This document shows, in pieces, positions 26,966 to 34,581 of a DNA stretch of 64,000 nucleotides. A program made the translations under genes and the position numbers. The notes beneath the pieces were generated by a model, which worked only from the letters and a program-made list of their open reading frames with translations, ran no database searches and had not been told where the DNA came from. Origin of the DNA: Paracoccaceae bacterium (GTDB taxonomy: Bacteria; Pseudomonadota; Alphaproteobacteria; Rhodobacterales; Rhodobacteraceae). Each line of letters begins with the position of its first letter. Position 1 is the first letter of the stretch. The stretch spans positions 62,001 through 126,000 of the forward strand of contig SBGD01000074.1 in the NCBI GenBank assembly GCA_006226775.1, given 5' to 3'.

Positions 26966-27742
26966 CTACCGCCCGGTCCAGCCATAGGCGGCCAGGCCCA
27001 CCACCTCCTTCACCGCGGTATTCAACTGCTCCAGGTTGTCGGCGAGGTTCCAGCCGATCCCGTCGACCAGGCGCTGCGACCGGTAATCCACCGGCCAGGC
27101 CACCAGACCCGGCCAGCCGGCACGCTCGAAACTGCGTATCGCGCGCGGCATGTGGAAGGCGGAGGTGACCAGCAGCCAGCGATCGTCCGGCCCGGGCTGC
27201 ACCAGATCGTGGCTGAACCAGGCATTCTCGGCGGTATTGCGCGCGCGGGATTCGAGGATCAGGCGGTCCTGAGACAGCCCCAGCGACAGGAACAGGTCTT
27301 CGGCCAGGCCCGATTGCGCCTCGCTGACCTTGCCGACCGCGCGCAGGCTGCCGCTGCCGCCGGTGAAGACCACCCGGGCCGCGGGGAACCGCCGGGCCAG
27401 CACCATGGCCTCGGTGAAGCGCTCCCCGGCCTGGTTCAACTGCACGCCGCCCCAGCGCCGCGCCGGGCGGGGGTCTTCCCCGCCGCCCAGGACGATGATG
27501 CCGGTCACCCCGGAGACCTCCGGAGCGGCGGGATAGCGGGCCTCGAGGCGGGCCAGAAGGACGTCGCCGAGCGGAAAGACCGCCACGGCCAGGGTATAGA
27601 GCAGCGTGACCGTGGCCACCCATTGCCCCCGCCCGCGCCAGACCGCGAGACAGGTCCATGCACAGCCCAGCACCAGCCAGGACTCGGGCCGAATCAACAG
27701 CCCGACCAGCTTGGCGGCAATGAAAAACAACGTGTCGCTCAT
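26966..27742 (-). CDS. YdcF/ElyC family envelope protein (DUF218)
   Basis: A 258 aa protein with two N-terminal transmembrane segments (about residues 5-25 and 33-55) followed by a DUF218 domain. Characteristic segments are IIVLGGGED near residue 82, VVFTGGSGSL near 124, a TAENA segment near 170 and LLVTSAFHMPRA near 190. ElyC of this family is needed for undecaprenyl-phosphate carrier metabolism and cell-wall integrity in E. coli. That would suit a polysaccharide-producing cell, but the exact role is not established. The start was chosen at the ATG after GGGGAG. Confidence 0.85.
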   Translation of the reverse strand: MSDTLFFIAAKLVGLLIRPESWLVLGCAWTCLAVWRGRGQWVATVTLLYTLAVAVFPLGDVLLARLEARYPAAPEVSGVTGIIVLGGGEDPRPARRWGGVQLNQAGERFTEAMVLARRFPAARVVFTGGSGSLRAVGKVSEAQSGLAEDLFLSLGLSQDRLILESRARNTAENAWFSHDLVQPGPDDRWLLVTSAFHMPRAIRSFERAGWPGLVAWPVDYRSQRLVDGIGWNLADNLEQLNTAVKEVVGLAAYGWTGR

Positions 27743-28058
27743 ATCTCCCCGCTTTGCCGAGCCCGGAATTGCCGCGGGCCGAGGCTTCCGACATGCGCCG
27801 GCCCGGGCCAAGGCGCAACCGAGACCGGGCAATCCGCGGCATTTCACGGGCAATGCGTTGTTTTAAGGTCAGATCCCCCGTGCGAAAGTCCGCGCCTTCG
27901 GGCGCGTTGGCAATAGTCGAGCGCCGGATCTTTTTGCGGCTGCGCGCAGTTCAAGGGTTTAATTTTGGACCGCAGCGGTTATTGATATGGAAAGCTGCCT
28001 GTCGATATCCTATTGTCGGAAAACGACGGCAACCCTTTTTTGTTTGGAGCGTCTCGCC
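27743..28058. other. Intergenic region with UUCG hairpin
   Basis: 316 bp without a credible gene between the divergent DUF218 gene and the small exported protein. It contains a perfect CGCGCC-TTCG-GGCGCG hairpin at 27891-27906 with a stable UUCG tetraloop in plus-strand RNA. The last 120 bp are more AT-rich and probably hold the promoter of the gene at 28059. Confidence 0.5.
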
Positions 28059-28388
28059 ATGAAATTCATTCTTGCCGGCACCGCCTTTGCCCTGATGGCA
28101 TCGGTCGCACATGCACAGCAGACCGCGCTTGATCTGGTTCTTGCCCAGACCCCGGTGCCCTGCGGCGGATCGGACAATATCGCCGCGGCGGAATTCGACA
28201 CCAATGACGCCGGTCAGCGGATCGTGCGGGTCAGATGCCGCTCGGCCGGCCTGTTCGGCAATGCGCCCGCGGGGGCGCCGGCCACCAACTTCGGCTTCCT
28301 GGCACCCGTACTCGGGATCGGCCTTGCCGGTGCGGCGGTTGGTCTGGGCGGCGGCGGTGGCGGATCGTCCTCGTCCGACACCCAGTAA
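28059..28388 (+). CDS. Small exported glycine-rich-tail protein, unknown function
   Basis: A 109 aa protein that I do not recognise. A clear signal peptide ends near residue 19 (ASVAHAQQ). The mature part has two cysteines (TPVPCGG and VRCRSAG) that could form a disulfide. It ends with a hydrophobic, glycine-rich stretch (about residues 80-103) and a serine/glycine tail, which could embed in or cross a membrane. The chosen start has GGAG at about 28046. A hairpin terminator follows. Two other genes of unclear role and an antiterminator lie beside it. Confidence 0.7.
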   Translation: MKFILAGTAFALMASVAHAQQTALDLVLAQTPVPCGGSDNIAAAEFDTNDAGQRIVRVRCRSAGLFGNAPAGAPATNFGFLAPVLGIGLAGAAVGLGGGGGGSSSSDTQ

Positions 28389-28411
28389 ACCGCCTTACGG
28401 TATCTGCATCC

Positions 28412-28442
28412 GGCCCCGTGGCTTACCGCCCCGGGGCCTTTG
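28412..28442 (+). terminator. Probable terminator after the small exported protein
   Basis: GGCCCCG (28412-28418) pairs with CGGGGCC (28432-28438), with a 13-base loop and a short T-rich end. It is placed 24 bp after the stop codon and before a convergent gene. Confidence 0.55.
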
Positions 28443-28457
28443 GATTTGCACGGGGCC

Positions 28458-28913
28458 CTAGCAACTGCGGTATCCCATGCGGATCAACTGGCTGCCGGAA
28501 ATGCGGTAGAACCCGTTGATCCGGTAGCGCCCCTTGCTCATGAACCAGCTTTGCAGTTCGGGCTTGAAATGGCTGGCCACCACATTGCTCCATTTCTCGA
28601 AATCCGTCGCCACCAGGCGGCGGCCAAAGGACGACGGGCCGTGAAACCCGAAGCGGGCGTTGGGCGCAATGCAGACATTGCCGGCGCCCAGGTACATCGT
28701 GCAGGCGGACAGGCAGGTGCCGCGAATTTCGACCCGCTGGCCGGTCGACCGGATGCGCCGGACCTTGGTGGCGCGGCTCTGGATCAACCCGCCGTGGTCG
28801 TTGCGCACCACGATGGTCTGCTGGGCCTCGGCCCCGTCGGGCGCGGCCAGTCCCGCGCCCAGAAGACAACATGCGGCGATCAGGCTGCGCCGCGCAGCTT
28901 TCAGAAGTGTCAT
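28458..28913 (-). CDS. Exported protein with a ClpP-like (COG3904-type) serine motif
   Basis: A 151 aa protein with an N-terminal signal peptide ending near residue 30. The middle has GTCLSACTMYL near residue 65, then NVCIAPNARFGFHGPS near 79. This arrangement of a serine followed by a small hydrophobic run and a G-hxH segment resembles predicted periplasmic proteins with a ClpP/crotonase fold. Four cysteines suggest disulfides. Whether it is a protease is not shown; the acid and base residues are uncertain. It is convergent with the small glycine-rich protein. Confidence 0.6.
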   Translation of the reverse strand: MTLLKAARRSLIAACCLLGAGLAAPDGAEAQQTIVVRNDHGGLIQSRATKVRRIRSTGQRVEIRGTCLSACTMYLGAGNVCIAPNARFGFHGPSSFGRRLVATDFEKWSNVVASHFKPELQSWFMSKGRYRINGFYRISGSQLIRMGYRSC

Positions 28914-29169
28914 ACCCCGTACCCCTACGGTTTGGCCCGGCCGGAACGGCGTCGGGCTCCCACGAAGGGCAGATTGGCGGGGATGTCTTACTCAAATCTT
29001 GACGGCGAATTGCGGCGAAATTGGGATATCCTTAACATATAAAGTGCTACGAAAGTCGGCAGAGCAGGCAGGCCCCCGTGAATTCACCGCGAAATCCCCC
29101 GGTACGCGCTGTCCTGCGGCGCCGGGCGTGTTAACCCATCGGTCGGATAAAAGGGCATGAGTTCCAGAA

Positions 29170-29706
29170 TTGACTAAATTGCCGAAAACAAACGCCCGCG
29201 AGCGCGCGGAATTGCCGGCCGAGAACTGGTTTGTCGCGCAATTGAAGCCCAACGGGCTGGCGCTGGCGCTGCGCAACCTGGCGCGGCAGGGATTCGACAG
29301 CTTTGTTCCCGAGCGTCTCGAGAACGTCCGGGGGCGGATGGCGCGCAGGCCGCTGTTTCCCGGCTATCTCTTCGTGCAGTTCGATCCCGAGGCGCATGGC
29401 TGGCAGGCGATCAACTCGACCCGCGGCATCACCCGGCTGCTCCTGAACGACACCCGCCGCCCGACCCCCCTGCCCGGGCAGTTCATGGGCGGGCTGATCG
29501 CGCGCTGTGATGACAGGGGCCTGCTGCTGCCGCCCGAGGATATTGCGGCGGGCGACCGGATTAGGGTGATCTCGGGGCCGTTTGCCGAACTGGTGACCAC
29601 GGTGGACAGTCTCGACAAGGATCAGCGGTTGCAGGTGCTGATCGACCTGATGGGCCGACAGGTGCGGACCTCGATCCCGCGGCAGAATGTAGAGAAGCTG
29701 GGTTAG
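29170..29706 (+). CDS. NusG/RfaH-like transcription antitermination protein
   Basis: A 178 aa specialised NusG paralogue. The N-terminal NGN domain runs from about residue 19 (NWFVAQLKPNG) to 105, with RPLFPGYLFVQ near 60 typical of RfaH/NusG. A C-terminal KOW-like segment starts near 125 (AAGDRIRVISGPFAEL). The only upstream-supported start is TTG at 29170. A 6-codon ATG frame (29157-29177) overlaps it and may couple or limit translation. Such paralogues promote transcription of long polysaccharide operons, and it lies near one. It ends 67 bp before the convergent initiator gene. Confidence 0.87.
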   Translation: MTKLPKTNARERAELPAENWFVAQLKPNGLALALRNLARQGFDSFVPERLENVRGRMARRPLFPGYLFVQFDPEAHGWQAINSTRGITRLLLNDTRRPTPLPGQFMGGLIARCDDRGLLLPPEDIAAGDRIRVISGPFAELVTTVDSLDKDQRLQVLIDLMGRQVRTSIPRQNVEKLG

Positions 29707-29772
29707 GTGTTTTGCTGGCGCGGGGGCGGCGACCGCAATAGTGGCCGAGAACCTTCGGCGCCTGCCACTGGG

Positions 29773-31050
29773 TTACGTGCCGTCGAGTCCCTCGAAGGCG
29801 CCCGGCACCAGTTCTTCCCAGAAGGCCACCATTTCGCCGACCGACAGGGCCGAGCCCCAGCCCAGCCGGGTGAATTCCTCGCGCTCGACGTCATCGGACA
29901 GCCGCGCCAGGAACAGCCGCCTGTCGGCATCGCGCTGGGTCGGGGAGCGCCCGGCCACCAATTCGCGGATCCGCCCCATGCGCCCGGCGCGAAGCCGCCG
30001 CGCACGGTCAAGCTCGGCCTCGCGGGCCGTTTGCTCGCGCGTTGCCGCCTCGGCCTGCGCCTTGCGCGCCTCGGCCGCCTGCACCGCTTCCGGCGAAGGT
30101 TCGGGCGGGGTTTCGCCCTTGTAGTCGTCGCGCAGCGCCGCGCTCAGGTAGCGGACCGGGCTTTTCACCCCGTCGCGCCGCGCCAGGTAGGTCAGTTTCT
30201 CGGCCACATAGGCCTCGCCATGTTCGGCGATCCATTGCCGGGCCAGACGGTCGCTGACGCCGACCTTCAACAGCCCTTGGTAGACCGCGCCCTGCCGCAC
30301 GCCTTCGCCATCGTCGATGTCGAGCATCGCCAATTGCGGGTTCTCGCGAATCTTGAAACGCAGTTCACTGACCTGCCGCCCCATCTTGCGAAACTCGGGC
30401 TCGAGCAGGATGTTCGACGTCTTGTTCACCTCCTTGACCGCCGGTTTGATCACCTTGGCATTCAAATGCTTGAAGCTTTCATAATAGGCGCTGCCGTCGA
30501 CGCCCATCAGCCGGCGAAACAGGTCGATCGGCCACCAGCCGGTCGACCCGGTGCGCACGAAACGATAGCAATTCTCGTAAAGCGCCAGCGCGTGGCCGGA
30601 GGTGAACCGCCGCTGGATGTTCAGGTTGATCAGGGCAAAGACCTTGGGATCATGCAGCTTTTCTGCCAGCGCGGGCGAATAGGCGTATTCGCAGACCCCG
30701 CCCTTGAGCTTGGCATAGGACAAAAGCGCCGAGACGCCCCATTCCTGCTGGCCATCCGCGCCCAGCATGTCCCATTCCGCCACGGTTTCCGCCAGTGAGC
30801 GCAAGGACGCCTTCAGCGTCTCCATGTCGTTGGAATTGTAGCCCACCATCATGCAGAGCGTGCGGGCGTCGATCTGGTGCTTGGGCCGGGTGACGAGGTG
30901 GTCATAGGCGTTGAGCAAAAGCACGTTGGACAGCTTGCGCTGCAGCAGCGTCAGCTTGCCGGAGACATGGATCGCGGCCACGTTCTTTTTCACCGAAGGG
31001 CGGCGCAGCGGGCCGCTCAACTGGTCGTGCGGGATGTCGTCGGTCTGCAT
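29773..31050 (-). CDS. repA: Plasmid replication initiator protein (Rep_3 type)
   Basis: A 425 aa protein with two winged-helix domains typical of Rep_3/RepB-type iteron-binding initiators. The first spans about residues 30-140 (LTLLQRKLSNVLLLNAYDHL) and the second about 150-260 (ALYENCYRFVRTGSTGWWPI). A long charged, alanine-rich C-terminal region follows (about 320-425). It binds iterons and starts plasmid replication; the iterons lie immediately upstream (31110-31387). It is divergent from parAB, the arrangement of RepA/RepB-class Rhodobacterales replicons. The exact compatibility class needs a phylogeny. Confidence 0.87.
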   Translation of the reverse strand: MQTDDIPHDQLSGPLRRPSVKKNVAAIHVSGKLTLLQRKLSNVLLLNAYDHLVTRPKHQIDARTLCMMVGYNSNDMETLKASLRSLAETVAEWDMLGADGQQEWGVSALLSYAKLKGGVCEYAYSPALAEKLHDPKVFALINLNIQRRFTSGHALALYENCYRFVRTGSTGWWPIDLFRRLMGVDGSAYYESFKHLNAKVIKPAVKEVNKTSNILLEPEFRKMGRQVSELRFKIRENPQLAMLDIDDGEGVRQGAVYQGLLKVGVSDRLARQWIAEHGEAYVAEKLTYLARRDGVKSPVRYLSAALRDDYKGETPPEPSPEAVQAAEARKAQAEAATREQTAREAELDRARRLRAGRMGRIRELVAGRSPTQRDADRRLFLARLSDDVEREEFTRLGWGSALSVGEMVAFWEELVPGAFEGLDGT

Positions 31051-31503
31051 GGCCTGTCCTCTTGTCCGGCGGCCTTGGCGGCTCTGTCCGGTCTGCTCGG
31101 GGGCAGTATGCCGTAAAAGGCACCCGTGCTCAATTGCTTGTCGGGCACCCGACGGCGCCGCCTGTGCGTCCCGTAAACGGGTGCCCTTCGCCTCGCGGTG
31201 CCAAGGGCGGGGCGGCGTCAGGTACCCTTTTACGGGACGCAGCCCCTGCGTTTTTGCAACAATGCACGGTTTTTCGGCCTTTCCCGAGTCCGGGTGCCCC
31301 CAACCCCGCGAATCGGACCCCTTGCTCCCGTAGTCCGGTGCCGCCGGTCCCGTAAAGGGGTGCCCATGGTCCTGTATGCAGGTGCCGAAAGAGGGTTAAG
31401 GCATTGAACAAATGTTATTAATAAAGGCCAAAGATCCTAAAATTCCTAAAGGAATCAAACCTTGTTCCGGTGCCGTGTTCCCGATTTTCTGATGAATAAG
31501 GCC
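31051..31503. other. Putative replication origin (oriV) between repA and parA
   Basis: A gene-free 453 bp region between the divergent repA and parA. The repA-proximal two thirds carry iteron-like repeats (31110-31387). It is followed by an AT-rich stretch (about 31390-31460) with TTATTAATAAAGG and two AAAATTCC/AAAGG blocks, in strong contrast to the GC-rich surroundings, as expected for a DNA-unwinding element. A perfect 18 bp palindrome ends the region at 31504. I found no canonical DnaA box. Confidence 0.75.
31110..31387. repeat. Iteron array upstream of repA
   Basis: Related units with consensus near CCCGTAAANGGGTGCCC occur in both orientations. Strong copies are 31170-31186 and 31349-31365 on the plus strand and 31221-31238 inverted; 31110-31126 matches the left half. 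Degenerate copies are 31283-31299, 31327-31342 and 31371-31387, and there is a half unit near 31143. Iterons of this kind are the binding sites of Rep_3-type initiators. Confidence 0.8.
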
Positions 31504-31521
31504 GGTTTCGCATGCGAAACC
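31504..31521. repeat. parS: parS-like palindrome, copy 1 (before parA)
   Basis: GGTTTCGCATGCGAAACC, a perfect 18 bp palindrome 104 bp before the chosen parA start. The same half-sites recur at 34702, 35981, 36230 and 36782. Length and clustering beside parAB suit a ParB-binding centromere. The general shape (GTT...AAC, 16 bp core) resembles palindromes bound by RepB/ParB proteins of alphaproteobacterial plasmids. Confidence 0.75.
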
Positions 31522-31625
31522 CCAAAGATGTCTCCCTCGGATTGCTGATTCACAGGACGGCATGGATGTGCGATGATCTGGCGAATAACAGGCAAATCAC
31601 ACGATCCGAGCGAGGCACGAGCACA

Positions 31626-33041
31626 ATGGTCCGAAAACAGGACACCCCCCTGCCCCCCTATTACAATCTCGACCCCGAGACCTCGGCCGCCAAGTTGGGC
31701 GAGCCTATCGATACCGCCCGATTCGCGAAAGCCGCGGCCTTTGCCGGGCGGGGCCGCGACGATCTGGCCAGGCGCGGCTATGCCCCGGACGGGCGCAAGC
31801 GGCTGCGCAAGTTCTCGACCTGGGAGATCTGTCGCTACCTGATCCCGGTCGCCCCCGCCCACCTGCGCCGGGTGCTCAACAAGCATCCCGACCTGCCGCA
31901 GGGCGAAGGTCATGCGGGGGCCAAGTGGTTCAGCCTCGAAGAGGTGCTGCGCCTGCGCGATCACTTTGCCGAGGAAGGCGTGAGCACCAAGGAATACCGC
32001 CCCTACCGGCCCAAGGGGTTGCCCGCCAAGGTGGTGGCGGTGGCCAACTTCAAGGGCGGGGTCGGCAAGACCTCGACCGCGGCGCACCTGGCGATGAGTG
32101 CGGCGCTCGATGGCTACAAGGTGCTGGTGATCGATCTGGATTCCCAAGGCTCGATGACCTCGATCCTCGGCGGCCAGGTGGCCGATGAATGGCAGACCGT
32201 CTTTCCGCTGCTGGCGCGCGACTATGCCCGCCACCTGCAGGCCGAGAACCGGGTGCGCGAGGCGGCGGGCGATGCCCCTGCCCCGCTGGACGAGACGCTG
32301 ACGGAAAGCCTCGAGCTTTCGCTGCGAAACGTGGTGCAGTCGACCCATTGGCCGAACATCGACCTGATCGGCGCGCAGCTCAACCTCTACTGGGCCGAGT
32401 TCCAGATCCCGGTCTGGCGCATGGGGCTGAAGTCCTGGCCGCTCTGGGATGCGCTGACCGCGGGGCTCGAGGAAGGCGGCGCGCTGGACGACTATGACAT
32501 CATCCTGCTCGATACGCCGCCGGCGCTGGGCTACCTGACGATCAATGCGCTGGCCGCGGCCGATATCCTGCTGGTGCCGCTGGGCGCCTCGTTCCTGGAG
32601 TTCGATTCGACGGGGCGGTTTTTCGACATGCTTTATTCGACCTTCGCCAGCATCGAGGAAGGCGAGAACGGCGCCCGGCGCCGCGCGGGCCTGCCGGAGA
32701 TGAAATTCGAGTGGGACGTGGTCCGCGCCATCATCACCCGGTTCGACGCCAGTCAGCAGACCGATCTGGCCAACGTGATCCAGGCCTATTTCGGCGACAT
32801 GATGAACGCCTACCGGCAGGAATATACCGCGCTGGTCGGCCAGGCGGGTGAAAGCGTCAGCGGCATCTACGAGGCCGATTACCGCAACTTCAACCGCGAG
32901 ACCTATACGCGCGGTCGCGAGGCGTTCGACCGGACCTATGCGGAGTTCAAGGAGCTTCTGATCGGCTCCTGGTGGCGCGATGCGCAGATGGCGAAGACCG
33001 AGCAGAAGGAGGCCGAGCATGGCACGCCGCAGACAGCTTGA
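31626..33041 (+). CDS. parA: ParA family partition ATPase
   Basis: A 471 aa type Ia partition ATPase. An N-terminal DNA-binding-like region (about residues 1-125) allows autoregulation. It is followed by the deviant Walker A KGGVGKTS near residue 142, LVIDLDSQGSM (Walker A') near 165 and IILLDTPP (Walker B) near 292. The frame is open back to an ATG at 31512, inside the palindrome. The ATG at 31626 fits known N-termini better. It overlaps parB by 23 bp. It moves or positions the plasmid with ParB bound to parS. Confidence 0.9.
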   Translation: MVRKQDTPLPPYYNLDPETSAAKLGEPIDTARFAKAAAFAGRGRDDLARRGYAPDGRKRLRKFSTWEICRYLIPVAPAHLRRVLNKHPDLPQGEGHAGAKWFSLEEVLRLRDHFAEEGVSTKEYRPYRPKGLPAKVVAVANFKGGVGKTSTAAHLAMSAALDGYKVLVIDLDSQGSMTSILGGQVADEWQTVFPLLARDYARHLQAENRVREAAGDAPAPLDETLTESLELSLRNVVQSTHWPNIDLIGAQLNLYWAEFQIPVWRMGLKSWPLWDALTAGLEEGGALDDYDIILLDTPPALGYLTINALAAADILLVPLGASFLEFDSTGRFFDMLYSTFASIEEGENGARRRAGLPEMKFEWDVVRAIITRFDASQQTDLANVIQAYFGDMMNAYRQEYTALVGQAGESVSGIYEADYRNFNRETYTRGREAFDRTYAEFKELLIGSWWRDAQMAKTEQKEAEHGTPQTA

Positions 33042-34104
33042 ACCGCCCTCGCCCGAGGCATTGAAGGCCCTGGAAGAGGGCTATGCGCGCGAGGTGCCGC
33101 GCAGCGGGCTGCGCATGCCCATTGCCGACGTGGTGGGCGAGGCCGCGGCCATGTCGACCCCCCTGCCCCCGGAGGCGCGCGCCGAACAGGCCCGCGACAA
33201 GGCCGATGCCGACCGCTGGCGCGAGGCCGAGAAGGACGGGCGGCTGGTCACCCTGATCCCGATCACCGAGATCCGGGTGGCAGGCATCACCCGCGACCGG
33301 CTCGAGGTCGATGCCGATGAGCTCAACGAGTTGGCGCTGTCGATCGGTGACAGCGGGTTACGCCTGCCGATCGAGGTGTTTCGCAGCGCGCAGGACAGCG
33401 AGGGCTATACGCTGATCTCCGGCTACCGGCGGCTCGAGGCCTTTCGCCAGCTGGTCGATCTGGGCCGCGTTGACGGCGATTTCACCCGCATCCCCGCCTT
33501 CATCCGCGAGCCCGAGAGCGAGGCCGAGGTCTATGTGGCGATGATCGAGGAGAACGAGATCCGCGTGGGTCTCAGCCAGTACGAACGCGGGCGCGCGGCG
33601 GCGATGGCGGTCTATGACGGGGTCTTCCCGACCCTCGACGAAGCGGTCAGCACGCTGTTTCGCAATGCCTCGAAAGCCAAGCGCTCGAAGATCCGTTCCT
33701 TCGCGATGATCCACGAGGAACTGGCCGACATGCTGGAATTTGCCACGCAGATGAACGAACGCCAGTGCCTGCGTCTCGCCTCTGCCCTGCGCGCCGGGCT
33801 GGGTCCGAAGATCCGCGAGGCGCTGGAGGCGGTGAAGGTCGGCTCGCTCGACGAGGAATGGGCCGAGATGCTGCCTTTCATCGAAGAGGCCGAGGGCGCT
33901 GCTCCCGCGCCGGGCCGTGGCGGTCGGCCCAAGGCGGCAAAGCGGCTGGAGACGGCGCGGCATACCCGGCTGGCAGGGGGCATCTCGATCGAGAGGGAAA
34001 GCGGCCCGCGCGGGTTTGCGATCCGGTTCCATGGCCCGGTGACGCCCGACATGGTGGATGACTGCATGGCGCGGATCGAGGCCCTTCTGGGCGCGCCTGA
34101 TTAG
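33019..34104 (+). CDS. parB: ParB/RepB family partition protein
   Basis: A 361 aa centromere-binding protein. The N-terminal ParB nuclease-like domain has GYRRLEA near residue 136 and ENEIRVGLSQYERGRAA near 176, corresponding to the conserved ParB boxes for CTP binding and spreading. A central helix-turn-helix region (about 200-250) should recognise parS, and the C-terminus dimerises. The start has an excellent AAGGAGG (33006-33012). It is co-transcribed with parA. A gene-free 207 bp follows, including the small inverted repeat TCAATC-N4-GATTGA at 34154-34169. Confidence 0.9.
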   Translation: MARRRQLEPPSPEALKALEEGYAREVPRSGLRMPIADVVGEAAAMSTPLPPEARAEQARDKADADRWREAEKDGRLVTLIPITEIRVAGITRDRLEVDADELNELALSIGDSGLRLPIEVFRSAQDSEGYTLISGYRRLEAFRQLVDLGRVDGDFTRIPAFIREPESEAEVYVAMIEENEIRVGLSQYERGRAAAMAVYDGVFPTLDEAVSTLFRNASKAKRSKIRSFAMIHEELADMLEFATQMNERQCLRLASALRAGLGPKIREALEAVKVGSLDEEWAEMLPFIEEAEGAAPAPGRGGRPKAAKRLETARHTRLAGGISIERESGPRGFAIRFHGPVTPDMVDDCMARIEALLGAPD

Positions 34105-34311
34105 GCAGGGGGGAGCGGCCTGCGCAGGGTCGCTCTCCCCAATTCTCACCAAATCAATCTTCTGATTGAAAATACGGGGCTGCCCCCGGCGGTTCGCCGT
34201 GGCGTGACCAGGGCGAAACCTCGTGCGCAACACCCTGCGTTCGCCCTGTTGTTCGACCGGTAATACGCAAGGCGCATGTTGGCCCCGGTATTCAGACCGA
34301 GGAGTTGACCC

Positions 34312-34581
34312 ATGCCGATCACCGATCCCTTCGCCACCCATGTCGACAGCCTGACCGGCCCTGTCACCGGCGGCTTCGACATCACCCCCGACGATGCCGC
34401 GGACCTCGCCTCTGTCACCCGCGCGCTGATGGTTTCCGCCGCGGGCGACCTGGCGGTGACCTTCCGCGACGGCTCGAGCGTGACGCTGCCGGGGCTGGCC
34501 CCCGGGGTGATCTATCCGCTGCGGGTGCGGCGCGTGCTGGCCACCGGCTCGACGGCCACGGGCGTCAAGGGGCTGATCTGA
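34312..34581 (+). CDS. GTA-type spike base protein (GhsA / Rcc01079-like)
   Basis: An 89 aa protein matching the size and pattern of the Rhodobacter capsulatus GTA spike-base family. It has an N-terminal DPFATHVDSLTGP, central ITPDDAADLASVTRAL and C-terminal PLRVRRVLATGSTATGV. In R. capsulatus the GhsA-GhsB pair forms head spikes that help gene-transfer-agent particles bind the recipient's capsule. Here the stop shares a base with the following fibre gene (TGATG). No other phage or GTA structural gene is seen in the window. Confidence 0.8.
   Translation: MPITDPFATHVDSLTGPVTGGFDITPDDAADLASVTRALMVSAAGDLAVTFRDGSSVTLPGLAPGVIYPLRVRRVLATGSTATGVKGLI

Noticed and set aside
31110-31387. CRISPR-like repeat array in the origin region
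   Set aside because: Units are degenerate, irregularly spaced and in both orientations, and sit beside a plasmid initiator; iterons explain them.
31512-31625. N-terminal extension of parA starting inside the 18 bp palindrome
   Set aside because: The ATG is part of the palindrome and lacks a ribosome site. The extension has no ParA features. The ATG at 31626 begins a normal type Ia ParA N-terminus.
32316-32330. Degenerate palindrome CTTTCGCTGCGAAAC inside parA as a sixth parS
   Set aside because: It keeps the TTTCGC-T-GCGAAA core but differs in the outer bases and is read in another codon phase. It may be chance in a GC-rich gene, so it is not counted with the five good copies.
33374-33390. 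Half-site GTTTCGCAGCG in parB
   Set aside because: Only the left half matches; the right arm is absent, so it is not a palindrome.
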